Part shown: one piece after another, positions 17,497 to 26,860 of the stretch
How the letters are laid out: each line of letters begins with the position of its first letter
Position numbering within the stretch: position 1 is the first letter of the stretch
Assembly: GCF_000251145.1 (NCBI RefSeq)
Contig: NZ_AIDW01000015.1
Coordinates: forward strand, 236,462 to 300,461
Direction: 5' to 3'
Length of the DNA: 64,000 nucleotides
Source: Sphingomonas sp. PAMC 26621
GTDB lineage: Bacteria; Pseudomonadota; Alphaproteobacteria; Sphingomonadales; Sphingomonadaceae
Notes under the pieces: model-generated
Told to the model about the DNA's origin: nothing
The model's input: only the letters and a program-made list of their open reading frames with translations
The model's database searches: none
Program-made: the position numbers and the translations under genes

Positions 17497-18331
17497 CCGA
17501 TAGTGCCAACGATACCTATGCACGGTCGTGCGACCACTGGTCCGAGGCCGGTCGTGCGGAAATGGACGCGTTCTACATGCTCGCCACCGAGGACTATCGC
17601 CATCTGGCCGAAGCCAATGACTGGTCGGCATGGCTGGCGGAGCATCAGCGTGCCGCGGGTAACCGATCCCTAAGGCTGCTCGACGTCGCTTGCGGATCCG
17701 GCAGTTTCCGACCGCGCTGCGCCTGCATGCGGGGATCGAGACCGCGGACATCGCGCCGATCGCCTATGACCTGCTCGACCCTTCGGCCTTCTCGATCGCC
17801 GAGGCGCGCGCGGCACTGGGCCCGCCCTTCGTTGCGGGGGCGGAATTCGAGACGCCGCTGCAGGACTTCGCAGTTCCTGCCGATCCCTACGATATCGTAT
17901 GGGCGACCCATGCCCTTTACGCGGTTCCGCTGGCCGAGTTGGACGCAGCGATGGAGCGGTTCGTCGCTGCGATCGGTGGCACCGGGTTTATCGCGAACGC
18001 GATGGCCGACAGCCATTACATCCGCTTCTATCGCGCGTTCCTCGACAGTTTCCACGGCGGCGCGGGCGAGATGTACCGGACCGGTGAGGAAATCGTCGCA
18101 TCGCTCCGTCGGCTGGGGGCGACCGTAACGCTGCGCGAGATCAGCTATGTGCAGAGGTCCGACGACGATGTCGTGGTCGAAGGGTATCTGCAGCGTTGCG
18201 CGTTCGACGATACGGTGTCGCTCGAGGCGATGCGCTCGACCGCGCCGATGGCTGAATATCTTAACGAGTGTCACACCGACGGGACGTGGGGCTTCGCGCA
18301 GCGGGTCGCGATGATTTTCGTGACACCCTGA
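17493..18331 (+). pseudogene. SAM-dependent methyltransferase 1, single-base frameshift
   Basis: The gene starts as ATGA over the oxygenase stop, with GGAG upstream. The first 68 residues lead to the SAM motif LLDVACGSG, where the frame breaks near 17702. Adding one base (GGCAAGTTTCCG) gives the expected GSGKFPTALRL, and the rest continues cleanly through YDIVWATHALYAV and ends near 18331. Repaired, it is a class I methyltransferase of about 279 residues. As written the cofactor site is destroyed. As with the permease in this cluster, a sequence error is plausible. The substrate is unknown. Confidence 0.78.
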
Positions 18332-18360
18332 CCCAATTCGGTCTTCCCGAAAGCGACGAA

Positions 18361-19233
18361 ATGACGCTCGACACCGGCTGGACCCGTGCAATTGCAAGCG
18401 GGTTCACGCCGGACGCGGCTGCCGTGCGCGATCATCTGGAAACGGTCCACCGGGTCCATGCCGGATTCACCGAATCCTGCGCGGCGAGGTGCGTCGATGC
18501 GGAGGGGCGCGACAGTTACGACTGGCTCGCCGATGTCATTGACTATGACGCGACTGCAAGCATCCTCGACCTTGCCTGCGGGTCCGGCGTATTGCTCGAA
18601 CGCCTGGCGGGACGCAACGCGGACGTCCGGTTGACCGGCGTGGACATGAGCGCGGACGAACTGGCGTTGGCGCGGCGGCGGCTCGGCCCTGACCGTGTCG
18701 CACTGCATCATGGCCTGGCGCAGGATCTCGGCTTTCTCGCCGACGGTTCGATCGATGGGGTGCTGTGCCATTGGGCGTTGACGCTGATGGACCCGGTGGC
18801 GCCCGTGCTGGCCGAAGTGGCGCGCGTCCTGAAGCCCCGCGGGGTATTCGCGGCGATCGTCGATGGGCCGATGGACATCGCGCCGGGCTATTCTGCGGTC
18901 AACGACCTCATTTCGAACCATGTCCGTCGCGCATACCCGCGCTATGGCGACGTCGATCTCGGTGACGCGCGTATCCGCGACACCACCGAACTACACCATC
19001 TCTTGTGTGACGTTTTCCCGGGGGCTCATGTTCGTATAGAATCGAACGTGGTGTCGGCGACCGCCGCCCCCGAAGCGCTTGCCCGCGAGGCCTCCAGCTT
19101 CTTTTATTCCGCCTTTCTCCTAACTGAAGGCGCGCGAACGAACCTGTTGATAGACCTTGCCGCGCTTTTTTCTGAACAAGGGGCGTTTGCCTCGTTTCAC
19201 ATGCCGATCAATCGTGTGCTCGTCGCACGCTGA
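18361..19233 (+). CDS. SAM-dependent methyltransferase 2 (class I)
   Basis: This intact protein of about 290 residues has motif I ILDLACGSGVLLERL at about residues 67-81, an acidic residue after beta-2 in TGVDMSADEL, and the post-motif region HWALTLMDPVAPVLAEVARVLKP. These are typical of small-molecule methyltransferases of the Methyltransf_11/25 type. It begins 30 bases after methyltransferase 1 and looks co-transcribed with it and the oxygenase. Two methyltransferases plus one oxygenase suggest a methylated, hydroxylated metabolite. An ORF start further upstream at 18268 overlaps the previous gene and is less likely. Confidence 0.82.
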   Translation: MTLDTGWTRAIASGFTPDAAAVRDHLETVHRVHAGFTESCAARCVDAEGRDSYDWLADVIDYDATASILDLACGSGVLLERLAGRNADVRLTGVDMSADELALARRRLGPDRVALHHGLAQDLGFLADGSIDGVLCHWALTLMDPVAPVLAEVARVLKPRGVFAAIVDGPMDIAPGYSAVNDLISNHVRRAYPRYGDVDLGDARIRDTTELHHLLCDVFPGAHVRIESNVVSATAAPEALAREASSFFYSAFLLTEGARTNLLIDLAALFSEQGAFASFHMPINRVLVAR

Positions 19234-19738
19234 CCATTTGGTCCGACCGCGCCGCGTGTTCCGCGCTTAAATTCCAGCGCAGCCATCCCCTTCTCAGCGT
19301 CAGCGTCCTTTTCATGTCGCCGCAGGTCCCGCTTTTGCGCCGGATCAACCTTCAGGTCCCCCGCACGCGATCCGCCAACGACCTTGTAGGCCGCTATGAG
19401 TGTGCAGAGCCGCACGTTGGCAGCGGAAGGCACAACGGACGCAACCTGGTTAATCGCGGCGCATACATGGGAAACGAACGGTGCGCAGTCGTTTGTATGG
19501 AAGGCGGCCTTTATCATCCGCGGCGTGAACGCGCATCCCCTTCCGGATACCATTCCCGCAGCCGACGCTGGTTGCTCGCGTCGTCGGTGAGGCAGCCCCT
19601 GCGATTGAGATCGGACGGTCGCTCCCGGCACGTGCCACCTGGGCCTATATCGTCTGACGTACTGAGTTTCCTATGCCACGTCAGAGTGGACTCGACCGCC
19701 TCGGTCAGTGGTAAGTTATAATCGCACGTCGCTGGAAT
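19234..19738. other. Gene-free stretch after the tailoring genes
   Basis: About 500 bases show no reliable coding frame; the longest open stretches have no recognisable protein pattern. The region ends at the abrupt beginning of adhesin-like coding sequence, so at least one rearrangement junction lies close to 19738. Confidence 0.45.
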
Positions 19739-20626
19739 GTGACCTTCTACGCGAACGACGGGGCCGGCGGCACCGCCACGGCGACCTTCACCGTGACCGC
19801 GACCAACTCCGCACCGACCGCCGTGGACGACCGCGCGTCGGCGCCGGGGGACACGCCGGTGACGATCGCGGTGCTGACCAACGACACCGATCCGGACAAT
19901 GATCCGCTGCAGGTCGCCAGCGCCTATTCCCCCGACGGCACCGTCGCCATCAACCCCGAAGGCACGTTGACCACCGCCGCCGCCACGCTACTGCGCACCG
20001 CCAGCGGCGCGCCGGGCGTGGTCGAGGGGACGGTGCGGATCAGCGCCAGCGACGTCATTGGCGTCGAATACTTGCCACCCATCCTCGCCCGGCTTCGCCG
20101 CGAACACCCTGCGCTGGTGGTCGAGCTCGCCCTTACGGACCGCGTAGATGACCTGCTAGGCCGCGCAGTCGACATCGCGGTGCGCATGACCGAGCCGACC
20201 CAGGGGGCGTTGCTGGCGCGGCGACTGCCGCCGGTCGAGCTCGGCTTCCATGCTCATGCAGGCTACATCGCGAGGGTTGGCAAGCCGGCGACTCTCGCTG
20301 ACCTCTCGCGGTACGATGTGATCGGGTACGATGCGGAGACGCCTGCCCTCCGGTCGATGGCGACGCGTCTAGCCCCTCTCGACCGGCGGGGCTTCGCATT
20401 ACGGACCGACAGCAACCTTGCGCAGTTGGCAGCCATCCGGGCCGGGTTCGGCATTGGCATCTGTCAGGTCGCGGTCGCCAACCGCGACCCGATGCTGGTT
20501 CGCATACTTCCTGAGATCACGCTGCCGTTGCCATTCTGGATCGTCATGCACGAGGACTTGAAGACGAGTGCGCGGTACCGGGTGGTGTTCGACGCCCTCG
20601 CGGTCGGGCTTTCGCGGCTCGACTGA
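19739..20626 (+). pseudogene. Chimera: adhesin repeat fragment joined to a LysR effector domain
   Basis: The first 79 residues are part of a cadherin/Ig-like repeat from a large surface adhesin (FYANDGAGGTATATFTVTAT, then APTAVDDRASAPGD and VLTNDTDPDNDPL). At about 19975 the frame passes without a break into a LysR-type effector-binding domain (GVVEGTVRISASDVIGVE, HPALVVELALTDRVDDLLGRAVDIAVRM, AIRAGFGIGICQVAVANRDP). The LysR DNA-binding domain is missing, as are the remaining adhesin repeats and a secretion signal. An in-frame join of a surface protein to half a regulator makes no functional sense; deletion or recombination is the likely origin. Confidence 0.75.
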
Positions 20627-20957
20627 CCGAGCAAGTAGGACTGGCGACTGCCCGGCTGGATGCGATCGGTGAAGCCCTGAATGCCCCGACTTCGGTTTTG
20701 ACGTTCTGCGGCGCGCAGTGAAGCGCATGCCTCTCGAGGCGTATGTCGTCGCCACGCCTTTCCCGGCGCTGACGACAAGCACCTAGGCTCGCCCCAGCTC
20801 TTTCCATCCAACGGTGCGGCGGCGCGTCGCTATGCGACGTCAAATTGCCGTTCTACCGACTTGAAGGAGTGTCTGAAGTTGGAAGGCGGCAACTAAGCGC
20901 CGAATGGCCGACTATGGGTCGTAGCGGCATTCGGCACGCGATGATCCTTCGCCGTGC
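20627..20957. repeat. Intergenic stretch with a dispersed repeat segment
   Basis: Between the chimera and the AraC gene no gene is visible. The segment around 20871-20920 reads TCTGAAGTTGGAAGGCGG, then GGCCGACTATGGGTCGT. Related short pieces occur at 21990-22012, 26962-26976 and 35504-35519. It looks like part of a decayed dispersed repeat rather than a regulatory site. Confidence 0.45.
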
Positions 20958-21850
20958 CTATCGCAGTGGAAGGAACAGGTCCGTGATCGCTTCATGTGCT
21001 GGCACGAGCGGAAAGAATTCTTGCGTTCACAATAGAGCGGGAAGTCCCGCAGTTCTTCACCGCTTCCAGGCAACCAGTCGCGGTATAAAAACAGCGCTGC
21101 CGGCTCGAGGTCTTCGCCAGCCGAGCCCAACAAACGCAAGGCCGCTACCCTGCCGCCGGGGATGGTTGCGGCTTCGACCCCATCATCATTGGGAGCGATC
21201 GCACGATTCGTGGCGACGCAGATCTCCATCCGGAATTCAGCCGGTGCTGTAACACGCGTGTCGGTCGGGAAGATGCCGTAAATCGGCAAGTCGGGATCGG
21301 TCAGGCCGTTCGCCTGGCGCCACGCAATGAAGCGCGCCACTGTGGCGGCGATCGTCGCGGGCTCGCCAACATGCGTCATGCTCGCCACCGTCGTTGACGG
21401 CAGCTCGAAGATGGTCACATCGTCGGGTGAAAAGCCTGGCATCAACTGACTCCTTGCTTGATGAAAGATTGAGAATGCCTCGTCCAGCGCGGCCCAGTTC
21501 GGAGCTGCGCGAAAGGCAGACGGTGCCTGTCCAAAGCGTTGGCGGAAAGCGCGGGCGAACGCGTCAGGCGCGTCATAGCCCGCTTCCAAGGCGACCTCTG
21601 TCACACTCGAGCCGCGCGCGTGTGCCAGACGGTGCGTGGCTCGCTTAAGCCGGGCGAGATGGACGTAGCGGTGCACCGTCAGGCCGAACATTGCCGTGAA
21701 CTGGCGGTGGAAATGGTATTTGGAAAACGCCGCGATCCCGCTCAGCGCATCAAGGTCGAGATCGTCGTCGAGATGCCGATCAATGTGGTCGAGCACGCGC
21801 ACCATGCGAGCACGGTACCGTTGAGGCGGGTCGACAAGTGCGTTCTTCAT
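20958..21850 (-). pseudogene. AraC-family regulator with GyrI-like domain, C-terminal frameshift
   Basis: The N-terminal 110 residues hold the two helix-turn-helix motifs of AraC proteins (LDALSGIAAFSKYHFHRQF; VTEVALEAGYDAPDAFARAF). A GyrI-like small-molecule-binding domain follows (DVTIFELPSTTVASMTHVG, then LPIYGIFPTDTRV). Near the end the frame slips: after FPLYCERKN one added base near 21016 gives FFPLVPAHEAITDLFLPLR and a TAG at 20958, the normal ending. As written, the tail reads a longer unrelated sequence to 20912. Only about 20 terminal residues are affected, so the protein could still work, and the slip may be an error in the sequence. Confidence 0.78.
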
Positions 21851-22010
21851 GGGTGCTACGTAGCGCGGATCGACCAGCGTGCGCTCGACCGATCTTGCTA
21901 TTCTGTGTGAAACCCGCGCGCGGGCTCGGCAGCGACGCTCGCCTCACATGAACGGATGTCTGGTAACGGGCAGCGCAGATGACGCCCTGAGTGGCGGACT
22001 ATGGGTCGTC

Positions 22011-22643
22011 TCAGACCTCGGTGCGTTCGGCCAGTTCCAAAGCGTCTTCGACATCCACGCCGAGGTAGCGGACGGTACTTTCGATCTTCGCATGGCCGAG
22101 AAGGATTTGAACTGCGCGTAGATTGCCCGTCGCCTTGTAGATGATTGAGGCTTTGGTGCGTTGAAGGGAGTGAGTGCCGTAATCCTCGGCGTGGAGGCCG
22201 ACGCCGACAATCCACTCACGAACGAGGCGGGCATACTGCCTCGTGCTCATGTGCCCCATATAGTCGTTACGGCTTGGGAAAACGAAATCGTTCAATGTGC
22301 CGCCACGGCGTTCGAGCCAGGCGAACAAGGTTTTACGGGCAGGCTCGACAATCTCGAACTGCACGGGTCGTGTCGTCTTTTGCTGAACCACGATCGCGCG
22401 ATCCCGAATGCGGCCACCGGCAACGATATCGCCGATGCGGACTTTCACGACATCGCAACCGCGTAACTTGCTGTCGATCGCGAAGTCGAAGAGCGCTCGA
22501 TCCCGGAGACGCTGGTGCTGGTCGAGCCAGAAGCGAATAGCTCAAACATGTTGCGGTTTCAGTGCGCGCTTCGCGCCAAGCACACGGCCCTCGTTCCAAG
22601 GGCGGAGTTCTTGGAAGGCTGGATCTAACGAGGAATGTCCCAT
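22011..22643 (-). pseudogene. Small tyrosine recombinase, inactivated
   Basis: From the ATG at 22643 the frame reads MGHSSLDPAFQELRPW, then LGAKRALKPQHV. A TGA at 22542-22544 follows, where relatives have Trp, and the protein continues in the same frame: AIRFWLDQHQRL, then DFAIDSKLRGCDVV. The catalytic half ends with THSLQRTKASIIYK, LLGHAKIESTVRYLGV and a final acidic tail. The HxxR box reads HSLQ, so the second catalytic Arg is also lost. Two independent lesions make loss of function likely. Such short integrases of about 210 residues are common in sphingomonads. It may mark an old mobile element in the 20-22 kb rearranged zone. Confidence 0.75.
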
Positions 22644-22781
22644 CGCTTGTCTCCACGGTGCAAATTGAGCGCCGCAGGGTACACCGGGAAGGGTAAAGTG
22701 GCCGTTTGCATCTATGGTTGGCGAAATGCCGTTGAACGAACGAACGACCGAGACCGAGAAGTGGGAAGCAGGCGGCGCCCT

Positions 22782-23771
22782 TCAGCCCTCAATGCGCAGG
22801 AACCGCGCGGCGTTGTCGTGGAGAATGAGGCGCTTCTGTCGCTCATTGAGGAAGGGCGCATGCCTGATCCGCTCGATAGCAACCGCGATCGCGTCCGGCC
22901 ACACCATGTTGTCTGACCCGAACATGATGCGCTCTTCCATACCGGCGTCGATCAAGCGCTTCAGATATGCATAGAAGTCTGCCTCGGGGTAGGCGTAGTC
23001 CAGAACGGCCACGTCGACATAGAGCTGCGGATGGGCAAACAGCATCGCGATCATCGCATCACCGAATGGCCAGCCAGCATGCATCGCGTAGAGGCGCAGT
23101 TTTGGATGCCGGACCAACATCGGTTCCAGCCGCAGCGGATCGCCTGCGGCCACGCGGTACGCTGGTGTGGCGAAATAGGCGGTGCCAGGCGGGCCTGGGC
23201 CGAGATGGATGCCGACCGGAATATCGAGCTCCTCGGCAAGCGCGTAATAAGGCTCTAGTCTGGGATCGTCGGGAGCAATTCCGGCATATTGCGAGGTAAT
23301 CTCGCTTAGGGCAGCAAGCTTGCCGGCCGCGTGCAACCGGCGCAGCTCGTCAGTTGGCGGCAACGTGCCGTCGCTTCCGAACCCAGCCGACGGCAAGATC
23401 CGCTTCGGCGCATCGGCACGATAGCGCTCCACCGTAGTGGCTGCGCCACCTGCCAGCGCGAGCATGTTGAAGCGCTCAAGCGCAGCGATTCCCTTTTGCC
23501 GTAGTATTGCTGCGTCTGTTGGAGCGACAAGCGGGTGAGGGCAATTGGGACGGACGCTAAAGCGCTGGAGATAGTCAGCGATCGGCCGCTTCGGATCACG
23601 CGGCAGCCAGTTCGTATAAGGCGCGCAGACCGTGCTGCCTGGCGGTCCTTCAGCATCCGGCAGGTCGGCATGGAAATGCATGTCGATGATGTCGTAGCGC
23701 TGCTGTGCGTGAACGGCCGGCGCTACGGCAAGCATGCTGGCTATCAGGCTAAGTCGACCGAAGCGATCCAT
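22782..23771 (-). CDS. Secreted/periplasmic amidohydrolase (amidohydrolase-2 type)
   Basis: This protein of about 329 residues starts at the ATG at 23771, chosen because a signal peptide begins there (RLSLIASMLAVAPAVHAQ, cut near residue 22). The TIM-barrel metal ligands begin with H32 and H34 in IIDMHFHAD. Further candidate ligands are H in VGIHLG, H in AMHAGWPF and D in MFGSDNM. Such enzymes hydrolyse or decarboxylate small cyclic or aromatic compounds; the substrate is not clear. The gene is not closely coupled to its neighbours. Confidence 0.8.
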   Translation of the reverse strand: MDRFGRLSLIASMLAVAPAVHAQQRYDIIDMHFHADLPDAEGPPGSTVCAPYTNWLPRDPKRPIADYLQRFSVRPNCPHPLVAPTDAAILRQKGIAALERFNMLALAGGAATTVERYRADAPKRILPSAGFGSDGTLPPTDELRRLHAAGKLAALSEITSQYAGIAPDDPRLEPYYALAEELDIPVGIHLGPGPPGTAYFATPAYRVAAGDPLRLEPMLVRHPKLRLYAMHAGWPFGDAMIAMLFAHPQLYVDVAVLDYAYPEADFYAYLKRLIDAGMEERIMFGSDNMVWPDAIAVAIERIRHAPFLNERQKRLILHDNAARFLRIEG

Positions 23772-23989
23772 TGTACTCGCCACCCCCAATGGTTCGACGG
23801 ATCATGATCTCGATCCGGAGACTTCGCAAGCGGATCTCTCCGTGACTGTGTTAACCTGCCGCCCTCTTCCAACGGCTGTGCAGGAAATTAACGAATGCGA
23901 AAGTTGGTGGCCGGAAAACCCGCTGTGAACGGCTGAATGTGGGTTCTCGCAGTCGCAAACTGCGAAACGGCTTCCAACCCATCGGGGTG

Positions 23990-25141
23990 TTATGTGGTTA
24001 GGAACGTCGCGCGGACGTGCTGCACGAACGTTTCGGCGTTCTCCATTGCCGCGAAATGCCCACCGCTCGCGGCCTCTCCAAAATAGCGGAGATCGGCAAA
24101 ACGCGCCTCCGCCCAACGGCGGGACAGGCGTACCTGCTCGCCGGGGAACATGCTGATCCCGGCCGGCAGCGGCACGCGCGCGCGCGGCATCCCTTTCGCC
24201 ATCTCCTGCGCGGCTTCCCAGTAGAAGCGTGCCGCGCTGGGGCCGGCGTTCGGTAGCCAGTACAGCATGATGTCGTCGATCAGATGATCGAGCGGAATGA
24301 CCCGTTCCGGCTGCCCACCGCTGTCGGATACATCCTGGAACAGTGCGTATATCCAGCTTGCCAGTCCAACGGGCGAGTCCGCGAGTGCGAAGGCTAGCGA
24401 GTGCGGCCGGGTGCACTGGAGCTTCATATAGCCTGAATACTCGCGGTCGTAGCGTGCGGCATCGTCGAGCATCTGCTGCTCGGCCGGGGTCGCCTTTTCC
24501 CTTTCCTCGGGTGTCGGCTGGACCATCACCATGTTGAGGTGGATACCGGCGAGGCCCGGCACGCGCATATGCGCTAGCGCCGTCGTGACTGCGGCACCCC
24601 AGTCTCCGCCTTGCGCCATCCAGCGATCGCCATAGCCGAGCCGCTGCATCAGCTCGCCCCATGCCGAGGCGGTGCGGCCGACGCCCCAACCCGGCTCGGT
24701 CGGCTTGTCGGAGAAGCCGAAGCCTGGCAGCGCGGGGATGACGAGGTGGAACGCGTCCGACGCTTCGCCGCCATGCGCGCGCGGATCGCTGAGTGGGCCG
24801 ATCACGTCGCGGAATTCCAGTACCGATCCCGGCCAGCCGTGCGTCAGGAGCAGTGGTGTCGCATCCGGTTCGGGGGAGCGGACATGCAGGAAGTGGATGC
24901 CGAGCCCGTCGATCACCGTGCGGCTGCTGCCCCAGCCGTTGAGCAGACTCTCCGTGGAACGCCAGTCGTAACCGTCCTGCCATCGCTGCGTTAGCGCGCG
25001 GATGCGGTCCGATTGCGGACCCTGCGACCCGTCCTGCACCGTGCCGGCATCCGGCCAGCGGGTGCGGGCGAGGCGATCGGCCAGATCGTCGAGGTCGGCC
25101 TGAGGAATGTGGATCGGGAACGGCTGGATGGCGTCGCTCAT
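23990..25141 (-). CDS. Epoxide hydrolase (EHN domain, alpha/beta hydrolase)
   Basis: I chose the ATG at 25141 (MSDAIQPFPIHIPQADLDDL), where the EHN lid domain begins; longer forms have a low-quality N-terminus. About 383 residues. Motifs: oxyanion HGWPGS, nucleophile Asp in GGDWGAAV, a Tyr-containing cap (ARYDREYSGYMKL) and the catalytic His in SGGHFAAME. The family opens epoxides by an ester intermediate and resembles microsomal and juvenile-hormone epoxide hydrolases. No signal peptide, so probably cytosolic. It follows the NmrA-like gene by 22 bases, apparently in one transcript controlled by the divergent TetR. Confidence 0.9.
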   Translation of the reverse strand: MSDAIQPFPIHIPQADLDDLADRLARTRWPDAGTVQDGSQGPQSDRIRALTQRWQDGYDWRSTESLLNGWGSSRTVIDGLGIHFLHVRSPEPDATPLLLTHGWPGSVLEFRDVIGPLSDPRAHGGEASDAFHLVIPALPGFGFSDKPTEPGWGVGRTASAWGELMQRLGYGDRWMAQGGDWGAAVTTALAHMRVPGLAGIHLNMVMVQPTPEEREKATPAEQQMLDDAARYDREYSGYMKLQCTRPHSLAFALADSPVGLASWIYALFQDVSDSGGQPERVIPLDHLIDDIMLYWLPNAGPSAARFYWEAAQEMAKGMPRARVPLPAGISMFPGEQVRLSRRWAEARFADLRYFGEAASGGHFAAMENAETFVQHVRATFLTT

Positions 25142-25163
25142 GGTAAGACTCCGGAAGGTGCGA

Positions 25164-26108
25164 TCAGAGGGTCGGGGCGAGGACGGCTTCGGCGCGCGTC
25201 CAGTCAGACTTGCCGTAGCGATCGTTGTCGAGGGGTGAGAGCTTGCCGCGCCCGCTCGACATGTCGCGGACATATTGCATCCCCTGCCAGGCCGGGAACG
25301 GCGCATCGGTGGTCGGCGACAACGCGCGCGCGACGCGGATCAGCGTCGAGAGACGCCCGAGCCCACCTGCCCGGAACGGCTTCCACCCTTGGCCCTCCAG
25401 CCGCGTCATCAGCATCGCTAGGTCGCGTGGGGACACCACGTCACCGGCGATCCGCAGGAAGCGCGGCGCATCGGCATCGAGCGCCACGTCGGCGGTATAA
25501 CCCGCGACATCGTCCTTCGTCGTGAAGTCGAGCGACTGGGCGGCGTCGCCCCAGTAGAGGATGCGGCGGAAGCGCTGCAGCACGATCGGCGCTTCGCCGG
25601 TCAACAGGTCCGCAAAGGCGCCGTTGAGGATCGAGGTCGCGCGGATCGGCGCTGCGTCGACGCGTCCCATGAAGCGCCGCCGAAGGTCCATGTTGCGATT
25701 GTCGCCGGGGCGGGTCTTGGTGAAGTCGAGCGAGAAGTCGGACGGGATGAAGCGGGGTACGCCCGCCGCGACCGCCGCATCGAGAAGACGGCCCTGGAGA
25801 TCGAGAATGACGGGCTCCAGCCCGTTCAGGACCGAGACGACGCATTCCGCACCATCCAGCGAATTCGTGAGTGCAGCATGGTCGGCAAAATCGACCGGGA
25901 CGGGCGTGCCGCCGCGCGCACGCACGACATCCTGCGCCGCGGCCGGCGTCCCGCTGCGGACCAGCGCCCGCACATCCACGCCACGCCGAACCAGCGCGGA
26001 CAGCACACGTCCACCAAGATCGCCCGTCGCACCGGCTAGCGCGATCGTCCGCTGCGCTACCCCGCCGTCATCGCGGCCGTTCACGTCCTCAAGCGTGATC
26101 GCACCCAT
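25164..26108 (-). CDS. NmrA-like NAD(P)-binding protein
   Basis: About 314 residues from the ATG at 26108. The Rossmann motif GATGDLGGRVLSALVRRG lies near residue 25, followed by VVSVLNGLEPVILDLQ, VPRFIPSDFSLDF and a late YTADVAL segment. This is the atypical short-chain dehydrogenase group related to NmrA and isoflavone reductase, acting as redox enzymes or redox sensors. The gene is divergent from the TetR regulator and precedes the epoxide hydrolase, suggesting a small detoxification operon. Confidence 0.82.
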   Translation of the reverse strand: MGAITLEDVNGRDDGGVAQRTIALAGATGDLGGRVLSALVRRGVDVRALVRSGTPAAAQDVVRARGGTPVPVDFADHAALTNSLDGAECVVSVLNGLEPVILDLQGRLLDAAVAAGVPRFIPSDFSLDFTKTRPGDNRNMDLRRRFMGRVDAAPIRATSILNGAFADLLTGEAPIVLQRFRRILYWGDAAQSLDFTTKDDVAGYTADVALDADAPRFLRIAGDVVSPRDLAMLMTRLEGQGWKPFRAGGLGRLSTLIRVARALSPTTDAPFPAWQGMQYVRDMSSGRGKLSPLDNDRYGKSDWTRAEAVLAPTL

Positions 26109-26128
26109 CACCACCCCCCTTCGCCATA

Positions 26129-26150
26129 AACTGAACTATACCGTTCAGTT
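26129..26150. promoter_or_regulatory. Palindromic TetR operator candidate
   Basis: AACTGAAC and GTTCAGTT are perfect 8-base inverted arms around TATACC, lying between the divergent NmrA-like and TetR genes. TetR regulators usually bind such a palindrome to control both themselves and the divergent operon. The core TATACC overlaps what could be a promoter. Confidence 0.7.
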
Positions 26151-26185
26151 CCATTCAACGGGCGCATGGCCTATATGGTTGCGTG

Positions 26186-26860
26186 ATGCAAACGCTTACC
26201 GACACAAAGCCTGATCCAGCAAAGCGACGACGCGGTGGTCGACCGTCCGCCGACCAGGCCGGCGACGTCGATCGCCGGATTCTCGACGCCGCCACGGACC
26301 TGTTCCTGCGGATGGGATATGACGCGACGAGCTGCGATCAAGTCGTCGCGCAGGCGGGGGCGGGGAAGGCGAGTCTCTACGCCCGCTATGCCAACAAGGA
26401 GGCGCTGTTCGCGGCCGTGGTTCGGCGGATGGTGGATCACACGCTGGTGCCGTCCGGCGTGGTGCCGTGGCATCTGTCCGTCCAGGACCGGCTGCGCGCG
26501 GTGGGGCATAGCCTGCTGGAGCATGCGTTGACGCCCGAGGCGGTCGCGCTGATGCGTGTCGTTGTCACCACCGTGCACCGGATGCCCGATCTCGCCCGGC
26601 TGGTGGATCGGATCGGCCGCGATGGTGGCGTTGCGTGCGTCGCTCAGGCGATTGCCGGGGCCGACGCGGTGCCCGACCGGATCGCACAAGCGTCGGATGT
26701 TGCGGGCCGGTTCATCGACATGGTGTTCGTCCCCCACCAGATGCGCGCGCTGATCGGCGACGATCGCGCGCTGCTCGATGCGACCGCCGCACGGCGCATC
26801 GACGATGCGATCGATCTGCTCACGCGCGCGGGGTGGTTGGATACAGCCGCCGCGGCTTAG
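26186..26860 (+). CDS. TetR/AcrR-family repressor
   Basis: This protein of about 224 residues has a standard N-terminal helix-turn-helix (RILDAATDLFLRMGYDATS, then VVAQAGAGKASLYARYANKEALF). Its ligand-binding half is all helical (VQDRLRAVGHSLLEHAL, then RIDDAIDLLTRAG). An ATG is used one codon after an in-frame GTG. It faces the NmrA-epoxide hydrolase operon with a perfect palindrome in between, so it most likely represses that operon and itself. The inducing ligand is unknown, perhaps a reactive or epoxide compound. Confidence 0.88.
   Translation: MQTLTDTKPDPAKRRRGGRPSADQAGDVDRRILDAATDLFLRMGYDATSCDQVVAQAGAGKASLYARYANKEALFAAVVRRMVDHTLVPSGVVPWHLSVQDRLRAVGHSLLEHALTPEAVALMRVVVTTVHRMPDLARLVDRIGRDGGVACVAQAIAGADAVPDRIAQASDVAGRFIDMVFVPHQMRALIGDDRALLDATAARRIDDAIDLLTRAGWLDTAAAA

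Noticed and set aside
19314..19721. Open frame of 135 codons in the gap after methyltransferase 2
   Set aside because: No ribosome site, no domain, and composition unlike the neighbours; likely chance.
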